From: Lachnospiraceae bacterium
Lineage (GTDB): Bacteria > Bacillota > Clostridia > Lachnospirales > Lachnospiraceae
Length of the DNA: 64,000 bases
Reading direction: 5' to 3'
Assembly (NCBI GenBank): GCA_015057375.1
Contig: SVEM01000002.1
Coordinates: 62,001 to 126,000 of the forward strand
Shown: piece after piece, positions 9,345 to 19,016 of the stretch
How the letters are laid out: each line of letters opens with the position of its first letter
Numbering within the stretch: position 1 is the stretch's first letter
Made by a program: the position numbers and the translations under genes
The notes under the pieces: generated by a model
The model's input: only the letters and a program-made list of their open reading frames with translations
The model's database searches: none
What the model was told of the DNA's origin: nothing

Positions 9345-11609
9345 CTATTCTGATTCTATTGCCTGTGGCATCGGTGTTTCTGCCTCAGGCTGCCTCGTAA
9401 CTTCCGGCACCGCCGTAGCCGGAACATCTGATGGTTTAGGAGCATCCGTAACCTGTACCTGCGGAACATCCGTAACCTGTGGAACTACATCCGGCACCTG
9501 GACCGGCATATCTGTCGGAGGATATGTCGGATAAGTATTCGAATCAACATCCGGTTGAATAGTCTCCATCGGTTCTTCGGTAGGCTCAGGCGACTCTGTC
9601 GGCTCATAAACCGATGAGTACTCTGACTTCGGAAACTCTTTATCAGGAAGTCCTTCATGTATATTCTGCATAAAAGCCTTCCATATATAAAGCGGATAGG
9701 TATTACCAAGCAGATTACTTATTGATTTCGGCGTATCGCATCCCACCCATATTACCGTTGTATAATAAGGTGTATATCCTGCAAACCATCCGTCCTTCTG
9801 CTCATTTGTCGTGCCTGTTTTTCCTGCACATGACATTCCTGAGAGTGCATGCCCAGCTGCGGTTCCCTTTGTAAGAACTCCCTGCATTACATCGGTAAGG
9901 GCCTTTGCGGTTTCCGCGGTATATACCTCTTTCTCATCAAATATCGTATCATTAAGAATCTTGTTGCCTTCTGAATCGGTAATCGCCATGATACATGTCG
10001 GCTCACGGAATACACCTTCATTTTCAAGTGCCGCATACGCAGAGGCAAGCTCTACCGGACTTACTCCGTTTGTAAGGCCGCCAAGTGACGCCGCAAGAGT
10101 ATAATCTCCCGGCACAAGCTTTGAAAAATTCATGTCGGTAAGATATGAAAGACATTTCTTAGGTGAAATTTCATTAAACAGATTCCACGCTATCGTATTA
10201 ATCGAACGTTCTACCGCTGTTCTTAACGAAACATTTCCCATATATTTGCCATTAGAGTTTTTCGGTCCATCCTTTACAGGCTCATCCTTCATCATACTTA
10301 CCGGCGTATATCCGTTATCAAATGCCGGTCCGTATACAGCAATCGGCTTTATCGCGCTTCCCGGCTGTCTGTAACTCTGATATGCGCGGTTTAATGTGTA
10401 TCCGGTTATCTGAGACTGGCTTCTTCCGCCCACTACGGCAACCACTTTTCCGTTTGCATTGTCAATACATACTCCGGCTCCCTGGAATTCAAACATTCCG
10501 TCTTCGCCTTTTTCCTTATTGTCTGCAAGCTTCTCATTTATAGATGCCTGTAAAAGCTTCTGTTTTTCTCTGTCAATCGAAGTAAATATTCTGTAGCCTT
10601 CTCTGTACATGCTCTGCTGACACTGGGTATACATCTCATTGTAAGCTTCCATATACTCCTCGTCGTCAGATATGTTTACATCATAACGGAACTCAAATCC
10701 GGACTGCTTCATAAGCGCACGGACGGCACAGTGCATAACATAAGTTTCAATATAATTACGCACTTTCTGCTTCGGAACATCGAGAACAATCTCCTCTTCG
10801 CATGCCGCCTTGTATTCCTCAACCGTTATCATTCCCTGACCATGCATCTGCTCAAGAATTCTCTTTTGGCGGGCAAGTGTATTGTCATAATTTTCTATCG
10901 GGTCATATCTTGTCGGACTGTTCGGAATGGAACATACAAATGCGACCTCCGCCAGGCTGAGCTTATTACAGCTCTTACTGAAATATCCTCTGCTTGCCGC
11001 TTCAATTCCATAATATCCGTTTGCATAATAAATATTATTCAGATAAAACTCCATGATTTCATCTTTACTGTATTTCTTTTCAAGCTCAAGTGCGATAAAC
11101 ATCTCTTTTATCTTTCTTGACCATTCTTTTGCATGATTAAGAAAAACGTTTCTGGCAAGCTGCTGTGTTATCGTACTTCCTCCGCGCCTGAGTTCTCCGT
11201 TATTTCTCACCAGCGAAACAACGGCTGCACCTATCGCCTTTATGTCAATTCCGTTATGGGAACGGAACTTCCTGTCTTCTGTTGCAATCATCGCATCAAC
11301 GGCTGCTTTAGGAATCGTATTAATATCCACATAATACATATCCTTCTCGCCTGTAAGTGTGGCAAGCTGCTTGCCGTTTACATCATATACAATTGAAGTT
11401 TCCGACGCACGAAATGTATCCTTTGTCGACTCCGCAACAAGAGTAACGGCATTGTTCTTTGCCTCTGCCAGATTATCCCCGTACTTAACATATAATAATA
11501 ATGTGACAATCAGTGCCAATATAAGAAAAATAAACAGGCTTGTTTTAAGAATAAATCTTCTCTTCTTTTGTTTATTACTAAGACGCTTCTTAGTTTTTTT
11601 CCTTGACAT
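9345..11609 (-). CDS. Class A penicillin-binding protein (transglycosylase/transpeptidase)
   Basis: TM then ATEDRKFRSHNGID, GGSTITQQLARNVFL (GT51); GSAIKPIAVYGPA, KTGTTNEQKDGWFAGYTP (transpeptidase); Pro/Thr/Glu-rich C-terminal tail. Confidence 0.95.
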   Translation of the reverse strand: MSRKKTKKRLSNKQKKRRFILKTSLFIFLILALIVTLLLYVKYGDNLAEAKNNAVTLVAESTKDTFRASETSIVYDVNGKQLATLTGEKDMYYVDINTIPKAAVDAMIATEDRKFRSHNGIDIKAIGAAVVSLVRNNGELRRGGSTITQQLARNVFLNHAKEWSRKIKEMFIALELEKKYSKDEIMEFYLNNIYYANGYYGIEAASRGYFSKSCNKLSLAEVAFVCSIPNSPTRYDPIENYDNTLARQKRILEQMHGQGMITVEEYKAACEEEIVLDVPKQKVRNYIETYVMHCAVRALMKQSGFEFRYDVNISDDEEYMEAYNEMYTQCQQSMYREGYRIFTSIDREKQKLLQASINEKLADNKEKGEDGMFEFQGAGVCIDNANGKVVAVVGGRSQSQITGYTLNRAYQSYRQPGSAIKPIAVYGPAFDNGYTPVSMMKDEPVKDGPKNSNGKYMGNVSLRTAVERSINTIAWNLFNEISPKKCLSYLTDMNFSKLVPGDYTLAASLGGLTNGVSPVELASAYAALENEGVFREPTCIMAITDSEGNKILNDTIFDEKEVYTAETAKALTDVMQGVLTKGTAAGHALSGMSCAGKTGTTNEQKDGWFAGYTPYYTTVIWVGCDTPKSISNLLGNTYPLYIWKAFMQNIHEGLPDKEFPKSEYSSVYEPTESPEPTEEPMETIQPDVDSNTYPTYPPTDMPVQVPDVVPQVTDVPQVQVTDAPKPSDVPATAVPEVTRQPEAETPMPQAIESE

Positions 11610-11657
11610 CCTATCACCTTCATTTCCTTAATTATTTAAGTTATAGTAACATTTCCC

Positions 11658-11686
11658 TTGCATATATTCAAGAAAAAAGGTAATAT
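11658..11686 (+). promoter_or_regulatory. Sigma-A-like promoter upstream of preQ1 riboswitch
   Basis: TTGCAT - 17 bp - TAATAT. Confidence 0.6.
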
Positions 11687-11700
11687 ATCAAATGCAAAAA

Positions 11701-11742
11701 GTGAGTTCGAAACCTTCCTCACTATAAACAAAACTAAAGGAG
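11701..11742 (+). promoter_or_regulatory. preQ1-I riboswitch (translational type)
   Basis: P1 GTGAG(11701-11705)/CTCAC(11718-11722); A-rich tail TATAAACAAAACTAAAGGAG; CCTT(11713-11716) can pair with AAGG(11737-11740) as the pseudoknot, covering the SD. Followed by a QueT gene. Confidence 0.88.
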
Positions 11743-11750
11743 AATGAAAA

Positions 11751-12242
11751 ATGAATACTAAAACAAAATTTATTACACACGCGGCCATTATTGCGGCAAT
11801 TTATGTAATTCCGAATCTTGTTATGACCATTAACCTTACCGGCGGTATAATTCAGTGCAGGGTGGCTGAAGCATTTACAATTCTTCCGATATTTACACCG
11901 GCAGCAGTACCGGGATTATTTGTCGGATGCCTTTTGTCAAATTTGCTTATGGGCGCAGCCTTATATGATGTAATATTCGGAAGCTTAGCGACGCTCCTTG
12001 GTGCCATCGGCACATATGCACTCAGGGATAATCCTTATCTTTCCGTTATCTCGCCTATTACTGCCAATACGATTATTATTCCGTTTATATTAAAATATAC
12101 TTACGGATTCGGAGAAAGTATTCCGTTTATCATGCTTATGATATTTATCGGAGAGGTAATAAGCTGTGGTGTTTTAGGAATTATTTTATACAAAGCCATG
12201 CAAAAATCAGAAAACACATGGTATAGTCTTTTTAAATATTGA
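11751..12242 (+). CDS. queT: QueT family queuosine-precursor transporter
   Basis: TKFITHAAIIAAIYVIPNLVMTINLTGGIIQCRVAEAFTILPIFTPAAVPGLFVGCLLSNLL; QueT family; downstream of preQ1 riboswitch. Confidence 0.9.
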   Translation: MNTKTKFITHAAIIAAIYVIPNLVMTINLTGGIIQCRVAEAFTILPIFTPAAVPGLFVGCLLSNLLMGAALYDVIFGSLATLLGAIGTYALRDNPYLSVISPITANTIIIPFILKYTYGFGESIPFIMLMIFIGEVISCGVLGIILYKAMQKSENTWYSLFKY

Positions 12243-12274
12243 TTTACTGTTAAGATAAATAATTGGAGGAACCT

Positions 12275-13111
12275 ATGAAGAAGCTTTTAATGCTTGTCTT
12301 CGGAATTGTTGTTTTATTTTTAATAATATACATACCGTTTTTCGCCGACAAAGATTCCGCTTCAGGTAACGAAAATGAAGAATATGAATATGAATACTAT
12401 TATAACGATTCTTCTAACGGAGGCGAAATTATGGACGAAACCCAGTCTCAGACCGTATCAGGCGATATGTCAGCCCCGGGAATTGATGTCAATCCCGACA
12501 GCTACACCGTATTTGTAAACAAAGAATACGGGTTGCCGGAGGACTATGTTCCGGATGATCTTATGGTGCCGGATATACGTTTTTACGGTGGATTTTCCGA
12601 AGAAAAAAGCTATATGAGAAAAGACGCAGGACTTGCTCTTGAGAAAATGTTTTCCGATGCAGAAAAAGAGGGCATGATACTATACGGAATTTCAGGATAC
12701 CGTTCTTATGAACGCCAGAAAGAGATATACAGTAAAAATGTCACCATGCACGGAAGCACAGAAACCAACAAGGTCTCTGCAGAGCCCGGACACAGCGAGC
12801 ACCAGACCGGTCTTACTATTGATATTTCAATAGCAGAACTTACAGGCTCTCTTTTAGAAGAGTTTGGCAACACCGAAGAAGGTATATGGGTTAAAGAAAA
12901 CTGCAGCAAATATGGCTACATTATCCGTTATCCGAAAAATAAGGAAAAGGTTACCGGATATTCATACGAACCGTGGCATTTAAGATATGTGGGTCCTGAA
13001 ATGGCCGAATATCTTACAGAAAACAAGCTTACATTAGAAGAATATTTTAACTATATACCAATATCTGCATATACCGACTCGATTATATCGGATGTACAGA
13101 TCATTCCTTAA
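12275..13111 (+). CDS. D-alanyl-D-alanine carboxypeptidase, VanY/M15B family
   Basis: ISGYRSYERQKEIY, EPGHSEHQTGLTIDIS, EPWHLRYVG zinc-peptidase motifs; N-terminal TM. GGAGG before ATG 12275. Confidence 0.92.
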   Translation: MKKLLMLVFGIVVLFLIIYIPFFADKDSASGNENEEYEYEYYYNDSSNGGEIMDETQSQTVSGDMSAPGIDVNPDSYTVFVNKEYGLPEDYVPDDLMVPDIRFYGGFSEEKSYMRKDAGLALEKMFSDAEKEGMILYGISGYRSYERQKEIYSKNVTMHGSTETNKVSAEPGHSEHQTGLTIDISIAELTGSLLEEFGNTEEGIWVKENCSKYGYIIRYPKNKEKVTGYSYEPWHLRYVGPEMAEYLTENKLTLEEYFNYIPISAYTDSIISDVQIIP

Positions 13112-13137
13112 TACACATACAATACAAGGAGAAAAAC

Positions 13138-13866
13138 ATGAGAACAGTACTTATCGTTTTATCGCTGATAATTATATCTGTAATCAGCATACCGTTATAT
13201 CTGGTTACATTTATAATAAGCAAGTTTAATCCTATGAAAAGTCATATGTTTGCACAGAAAATAGTAAGTCTCGCATTTAAATTATGGCTTTTCATTGCCG
13301 GAACTAAATATGAGATATACGGCCTTGAGAAAATTCCGAAAGACGAAGCTGTTATGTATGTATGCAATCACCGTTCATTTTTTGACATTATACTGAGCTA
13401 TGCATACATGCCGGGACCTACATCCTATGTTTCCAAGCAGTCTATTAAAAAAATTCCGTGTGTAGGCCAGTGGATGTATTTTCTTTCATGTTTATTCCTT
13501 GACAGGGACGATATAAAAAGCGGTCTGCAGATGATAAAAGACTGTATCGCACTCATTCAAAAAGGCTATTCCGTATACATCGCGCCGGAAGGCACACGAA
13601 ATGTAGAGGACACACTGCTCCCGTTTAAAGAAGGCAGTTTTAAAATTGCGACAAGAACTAATTGCAAAATTGTACCTATATGTTATACTAACACAGAGAA
13701 AATATTTGAAACACATCTTCCTTGGGTCAGACGAACCAAAAATGTTACAATGGAATTCGGAGACCCGGTTGATATTACAGGCATGGAGCGTGACGAATTA
13801 AAAACTCTCGGAGTTCGCCTTAACAATATCATCCAGGAAATGTACAATGAAAGGAGCAACTTATGA
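13138..13866 (+). CDS. 1-acyl-sn-glycerol-3-phosphate acyltransferase (PlsC-like)
   Basis: CNHRSFFDI (HX4D), APEGTRN motif, N-terminal TM. Confidence 0.9.
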   Translation: MRTVLIVLSLIIISVISIPLYLVTFIISKFNPMKSHMFAQKIVSLAFKLWLFIAGTKYEIYGLEKIPKDEAVMYVCNHRSFFDIILSYAYMPGPTSYVSKQSIKKIPCVGQWMYFLSCLFLDRDDIKSGLQMIKDCIALIQKGYSVYIAPEGTRNVEDTLLPFKEGSFKIATRTNCKIVPICYTNTEKIFETHLPWVRRTKNVTMEFGDPVDITGMERDELKTLGVRLNNIIQEMYNERSNL

Positions 13867-14372
13867 TAAACAATACATTTTTACCGGTCATTCTTGCATG
13901 GCATCCCGTACTTATTGTCTTACTTATTATACTCGGAGTTCTTCTTGCAGTTCTTATAGCACTCAGTATCGTAGGAAGAAAGATGCAGAAAAAGCAGGAA
14001 GCCAACGAAGCAACAATGAAGCAATCCTCACAGGTTATGTCAATGCTCATTATTGATAAGAAGCGTCTCAAGCTTAAAGAAGCAGGACTTCCACAGATTG
14101 TTATGGATCAGACTCCAAAGTATATGCGCAGAGCTAAGCTTCCTATCGTAAAGGCAAGAGTTGCCGGCAGAACAATGAACTTTATATGCGACCAGAAGAT
14201 ATTCCCTGTACTTCCTGTTAAAAAAGAAGTAAAAGCAGTTATAAGCGGAATTTACATTATGGATATCAAGAGTTCACGTAACAACCTCGAGACTCCTTCT
14301 AAAACAAAAGTCGGAAGACTTGAACGTCTTAGAATGAAGGCTCAGAAAACACTTGATGCTAATAAGAAGTAA
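13863..14372 (+). CDS. Conserved hypothetical membrane-anchored protein
   Basis: 169-aa ORF overlapping the acyltransferase stop by 4 nt (ATGA), N-terminal TM helix, basic cytosolic domain; followed by a strong terminator. Confidence 0.7.
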   Translation: MINNTFLPVILAWHPVLIVLLIILGVLLAVLIALSIVGRKMQKKQEANEATMKQSSQVMSMLIIDKKRLKLKEAGLPQIVMDQTPKYMRRAKLPIVKARVAGRTMNFICDQKIFPVLPVKKEVKAVISGIYIMDIKSSRNNLETPSKTKVGRLERLRMKAQKTLDANKK

Positions 14373-14377
14373 AAAAC

Positions 14378-14440
14378 ATCTCCATATTTTGCTACGGGTT
14401 TTGCTTTCGCAAAAATAACGCAAAATATGGAGATATTTTT
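14378..14440 (+). terminator. Intrinsic terminator
   Basis: ATCTCCATATTTTGC ... GCAAAATATGGAGAT then ATTTTT. Confidence 0.75.
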
Positions 14441-14601
14441 TATATAAATAAGGCTTCGCATGAGTGGCAATTCTTGTCCGGTCTATTCTTTCAAATACAA
14501 CGGCTGAAATATCATTCGCGGATATCTTTCCATAAGAAACTCATGCCGCCTATTATAATACCGGTATGAATTATCTTGTTGTGAACATCCTAACCCAAGC
14601 T

Positions 14602-15033
14602 CTACAAATCCCCATACTCCGAAGCAATTCTAATTGCCACATTACAATCGGACACATATGAGTAATTGATATCCATCGAATAATCTATATCTATCCGGAC
14701 AGATTTTTCAGTCTCAATAATATCCATCTTTTTTGTATTAAATCCAACCAGCATATTGCCGAACAATGTTTTATAACTGCTTGTACAATACTTGTCTCTT
14801 TCAAATACAAGACAGGTGTTCATGCCTGCTGTGTTTCTGCTTATCTCTATTCTGTTATCGTCGTATTTGAGCATACATTTGATAACTTCATTACTTTCGT
14901 CCAGCTCTTCATAGCTTACATATGTTTTGCCGTTTCTTTTATAGAATTTCCCTTTTGATATAACTTCTACCGCATCATTTTCCGGAAGCGTTATCTGAAT
15001 ACCTTTTATGGAAATAAATATATCTTTATTCAT
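14602..15033 (-). CDS. DUF1934 (YwiB-like) domain protein
   Basis: 143-aa ORF with DUF1934-like lipocalin-type pattern (YEELDESNEVIKCMLKYDDNRIEISRNTAGMNTCLVFERDKYCTSSYKTLFG). Confidence 0.7.
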   Translation of the reverse strand: MNKDIFISIKGIQITLPENDAVEVISKGKFYKRNGKTYVSYEELDESNEVIKCMLKYDDNRIEISRNTAGMNTCLVFERDKYCTSSYKTLFGNMLVGFNTKKMDIIETEKSVRIDIDYSMDINYSYVSDCNVAIRIASEYGDL

Positions 15034-15055
15034 TTTTATCCTCTTTTTCCTGTAA

Positions 15056-15865
15056 TTACTCCGAATACTGCTCCATATTTACACATTCCACATAGTCAAC
15101 ACTGCATGGAAGTATTCCAAGGGCAAATGTACGGAACTTGCTTACGCTGTCGCTGACATAAAACTTATGCTCCGCCTTTCTGTTCTCTGCGGAAAGTCCG
15201 TTATCAACCAGCACCTTCTCAAGTGCTTTTGCAGTCTCATAAGCCGGATTAATAAGCGTAACATCATCGCCTACCACTTTCTGGATAGTCCTTCTTATAA
15301 GCGGATAATGTGTACAGCCAAGCACAAGTGTATCAATGTCATATGACATAAGGTCATGCAGATATCTGTCCGCAATCTCGTATGTAACAGAATCATACAG
15401 CCAGCCCTCTTCCACCAGCGGAACAAAAAGCGGGCATGCTTTGGAAAATACCTGAAGCTCAGGATTAATTCCTTTAAGGACTTTTGCATATGTATCACTC
15501 ATTACGGTTCCTTCTGTTGCAATGATTCCGATACGTCCGTTTACGGTTGTCTTGTTGGCTGCGTATGCACCAGGATCAACAACACCGATAATCGGAATAT
15601 CTGTTTCTTTGCTTATTTCAGGAAGCGCAAATGCACTTGCCGTATTGCAGGCCACAACAATCGCCTTAACATCTTTAGTTTTAAGAAATCTTATAATCTG
15701 CTCTGAAAACTTCGTTACGGTTTCTTTGGATTTGCTGCCGTAAGGAACTCTTGCGGTATCGCCGAAATATACGATACTCTCATTTGGCAGCTGTCTCATT
15801 ATTTCCCTTGCTACCGTAAGTCCTCCGACACCTGAGTCGAATACTCCTATAGGTGAATTATTCAT
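15056..15865 (-). CDS. murI: Glutamate racemase
   Basis: IGVFDSGVGGLTVAREIM, GDTARVPYGSKS, VACNTASAFA, LGCTHYPL; start taken at MNNSPIG. Confidence 0.95.
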   Translation of the reverse strand: MNNSPIGVFDSGVGGLTVAREIMRQLPNESIVYFGDTARVPYGSKSKETVTKFSEQIIRFLKTKDVKAIVVACNTASAFALPEISKETDIPIIGVVDPGAYAANKTTVNGRIGIIATEGTVMSDTYAKVLKGINPELQVFSKACPLFVPLVEEGWLYDSVTYEIADRYLHDLMSYDIDTLVLGCTHYPLIRRTIQKVVGDDVTLINPAYETAKALEKVLVDNGLSAENRKAEHKFYVSDSVSKFRTFALGILPCSVDYVECVNMEQYSE

Positions 15866-15872
15866 ATGTACC

Positions 15873-16955
15873 TCATTTCTTTCTTGCAAAACGACATTCT
15901 GCTGACTCAATAAGCTTTGAAACAAGTGCTTTACGGTCTATTCCTTTTGCTTCCCAAAGCATTGGATACATGCTTATCTCGGTAAAGCCCGGAAGTGTAT
16001 TTATCTCATTAAATATAATTCTGTCCGTTTTATTTTCAACAAAAAAGTCAACTCTTGACAGTCCTTTTCCTGATATGGCACGGAATATGTCCGCGGCAAA
16101 TTTTCTTACATTATCTACAACTTCTGCAGGAAGGTCCGGGTCAATAACTGTCTTTGACTCTTCATTATTATATTTTGCATCAAAGTCATAAAACTCTGCT
16201 GCCGCCAAAATCTCTCCGAGTCCTGATGCCTTAACGTCTCCATCTCCGAGCACGGCGCACTCAATCTCCCTGCCGTATATAGCTTCTTCCACAAGGATTC
16301 TGTCATCATGCAAAAGTGCCTCTGAAAGCGCAGCATAAAGCTCCTCTCTTGTGGACGCCTTGGATACTCCCATGGAAGAACCTGCATTAGACGGTTTAAC
16401 AAAAACAGGATATCCAAGCTCACTCTCAATACGGCCTGCCTTCTCAGTCAGATCTGAAAAATCTTCCTTAAATACGGCAACATATCTTGCCTGATCTATA
16501 TGTCCGAGAGATTCAACAACCTTTTTTGTAGTAAGCTTATCCATGCCCACTGAAGATGCAAGCACTCCGCATCCTACATACGGAATTCCTGCCATCTCAA
16601 ATACTCCCTGTATGGTTCCGTCTTCTCCGTATAAACCGTGAAGTACCGGAAAAATAACATCCACATGCTTTACATAATAAGGATTCTCCTTATCATTCTT
16701 ATTATGTACCAAAACTCCCTGTGTATATTTGTCCGGAAGTATAACTGCTTCAATATCTCCATTTGCAAAACTTCCGTCTTTTATACATGACACGTCATCA
16801 ACAAGCAACCATCTTCCGTCCTTGGTAATGCCGATGAGCATAACATCATATATATCCCTGTCAATATTATTAATAACTGTCGTAGCTGAAATGCACGATA
16901 CGTCATGCTCTGATGATTCTCCTCCGAAAATGACGCATACAAGCTTCTTATTCAT
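15873..16955 (-). CDS. ddl: D-alanine--D-alanine ligase
   Basis: VIFGGESSEHDVS, HGLYGEDGTIQG, KPSNAGSSMGVSK, EINTLPGFTEISMYP. Confidence 0.96.
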   Translation of the reverse strand: MNKKLVCVIFGGESSEHDVSCISATTVINNIDRDIYDVMLIGITKDGRWLLVDDVSCIKDGSFANGDIEAVILPDKYTQGVLVHNKNDKENPYYVKHVDVIFPVLHGLYGEDGTIQGVFEMAGIPYVGCGVLASSVGMDKLTTKKVVESLGHIDQARYVAVFKEDFSDLTEKAGRIESELGYPVFVKPSNAGSSMGVSKASTREELYAALSEALLHDDRILVEEAIYGREIECAVLGDGDVKASGLGEILAAAEFYDFDAKYNNEESKTVIDPDLPAEVVDNVRKFAADIFRAISGKGLSRVDFFVENKTDRIIFNEINTLPGFTEISMYPMLWEAKGIDRKALVSKLIESAECRFARKK

Positions 16956-16997
16956 ATGTCAGACAGCCCCCTTTTTAAATTCTCATATGCGGACATT

Positions 16998-17582
16998 TTA
17001 CCACATATCCTTTATCCATTCAACAATGCGGAATTTAATTTTATACTCTTCCTCTTCATTTTCATCCAAATCATTCTCTTCCGGCATAACCTGATACGCC
17101 TCATCCACTATACACAACGACGGAAACATCACGCACCACCAGTTTCTTCCTTTGCCTGCCCCTATTTTCATACGCACTGCATCATACTCGCCCTCCGGAA
17201 AAATGTACTTACCATATATCTTAACCGGAAACCAGCTTTTGCCGATGTCGGCGGTCACATTGTATGCATACCCATTTTCTCCGGCAATTCGTTTTGCCTC
17301 TGTAATATATGTATTCATATTTTTTTGCATATATGCCATCGCATCGGTCTTACAGTTTATCCCTTCCTGCGCCATATCCTCTGCCGCTTTTTTTGATATT
17401 TCATCCTTTATCAATAGCTTAAGCTCCTGGTCCGCTGTATCATCACTGTTTGCCAGAATATGAAAACGCAGTACAGAGTCGGCTATATTTCCTGTGTAAA
17501 TATACTCCTGCGCAGTTGTTTCTCCTCTTTGACAGCCAAGAATCAACTCCACCATAATTATAAACATTATAATCCTTTTCAT
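16998..17582 (-). CDS. spoIIR: Stage II sporulation protein R
   Basis: LRFHILANSDDTADQELKLLIKDEI, WFPVKIYGKYIFPEGEYDAVRMKIGAGKGRNWWCVMFPSLCIVDEAY. Start taken at MKRIIMFI. Confidence 0.93.
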   Translation of the reverse strand: MKRIIMFIIMVELILGCQRGETTAQEYIYTGNIADSVLRFHILANSDDTADQELKLLIKDEISKKAAEDMAQEGINCKTDAMAYMQKNMNTYITEAKRIAGENGYAYNVTADIGKSWFPVKIYGKYIFPEGEYDAVRMKIGAGKGRNWWCVMFPSLCIVDEAYQVMPEENDLDENEEEEYKIKFRIVEWIKDMW

Positions 17583-17630
17583 GATCTTCCATCCCTCTTT
17601 TAACAGTTGTTTTACTATCATTCTTGACCG

Positions 17631-17659
17631 TTGACAACAAAATATACATACGATATCAT
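17631..17659 (+). promoter_or_regulatory. Sigma-A-like promoter for MATE gene
   Basis: TTGACA - 17 bp - TATCAT, upstream of ATG 17688. Confidence 0.55.
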
Positions 17660-17687
17660 TGTTGCATATTGCCACGGGAGAAATATT

Positions 17688-19016
17688 ATGAGTATTCAGA
17701 TATCGGATCATTTTACATACGGACGATTGTTCAGGTTTACTATACCGACAATCATTATGATGATCTTCACTTCGATTTACGGAGTTATTGACGGATTATT
17801 TGTAACAAATGTAGTCGGAAGCGAGGCCTTTGCTTCCGTTAATCTTATTATGCCTTTTATTATGATTTTAGGTGCTTTCGGATTTATGATGGGCGCCGGC
17901 GGAAGTGCGCTTGTCTCAAAAACTCTCGGTGCCGGAAAGAAAGAAAAGGCAAATGAATATTTTTCAATGATTATTCTTTTTATAATCATTGTTGGTATTC
18001 TTTTATCTGTTTTTGGCGCCTTGTTGATGGAGCCTATTTCAATACTGTTTGGCGCAGAGGGAACTCTTTTAGACGGCTGCGTTTTATACGGCCGCATGTC
18101 CATGATAAGCCTTACTGCGTTTATGCTTCAAAATGCATTTCAGAGTTTTCTTGTAGTCGTTGGCCGGCCGCGAATGGGACTTCTGCTTTCCATAGTTGCC
18201 GGTGTAACAAATATCATAGGCGACTTCCTTCTTGTATATGTATTTGACCTCGGAATACTTGGAGCTGTTCTCGCAACCATTTCAAGCGAAATGCTCGGAG
18301 GTATTATTCCTCTTATCTTTTTTATAAGAAATCGCTCCACGGATCTTCGTTTCAGTCTGACAAAAATACGTATGCGCATCATTGGCAAAACTTGCTTTAA
18401 CGGAAGCTCGGAGATGCTGTCAAACATATCCATGTCTCTTGTAAACATGCTTTATAATATGCAGCTTATGCGCCTTGTCGGTCCGGATGGTGTTGTTACA
18501 TACGGCATCATCATGTATATATCGTTTATATTTGTGTCAACATTTATAGGTTATTCTATCGGAACTGCACCGATTATCGGTTATCACTACGGTGCGGAAA
18601 ATAAAGACGAGCTTAAGAATATTTTGAAAAAGAGTCTGAAGATAGTCGGTGTTGCCGGCGCAGTAATGTTTATTTCCTGCGAATTACTTTCGGGCGTATT
18701 ATCCGGAATATTTGTAAGTTATAGCGACAACCTTATGAGCATGACAAAACATGCCATACATATATTTGCAATATCATTTTTGTTTAACGGCTTTTCCATA
18801 TTTGCCTCGAATTTCTTCACGGCGCTTAATAACGGAATAATCTCAGCAGCCATTTCATTCATGAGAACCATGGTGTTCCAGGTTGTCATGATATTCCTTC
18901 TGCCGATATTTTTCGGACTTAACGGAATATGGTTGTCTATCGTAGCCGCTGAGATTCTGTCTGTAATTGTTTCATTTATTATGCTTGGCTTATTCAGAAA
19001 AAGATACGGATATTGA
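17688..19016 (+). CDS. MATE family efflux transporter
   Basis: Twelve-TM-like protein; FTIPTIIMMIFTSIYGVIDGLFVTNVVGSEAFASVNLIMPF, GAGGSALVSKTLGAGKKEKAN. Confidence 0.93.
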   Translation: MSIQISDHFTYGRLFRFTIPTIIMMIFTSIYGVIDGLFVTNVVGSEAFASVNLIMPFIMILGAFGFMMGAGGSALVSKTLGAGKKEKANEYFSMIILFIIIVGILLSVFGALLMEPISILFGAEGTLLDGCVLYGRMSMISLTAFMLQNAFQSFLVVVGRPRMGLLLSIVAGVTNIIGDFLLVYVFDLGILGAVLATISSEMLGGIIPLIFFIRNRSTDLRFSLTKIRMRIIGKTCFNGSSEMLSNISMSLVNMLYNMQLMRLVGPDGVVTYGIIMYISFIFVSTFIGYSIGTAPIIGYHYGAENKDELKNILKKSLKIVGVAGAVMFISCELLSGVLSGIFVSYSDNLMSMTKHAIHIFAISFLFNGFSIFASNFFTALNNGIISAAISFMRTMVFQVVMIFLLPIFFGLNGIWLSIVAAEILSVIVSFIMLGLFRKRYGY

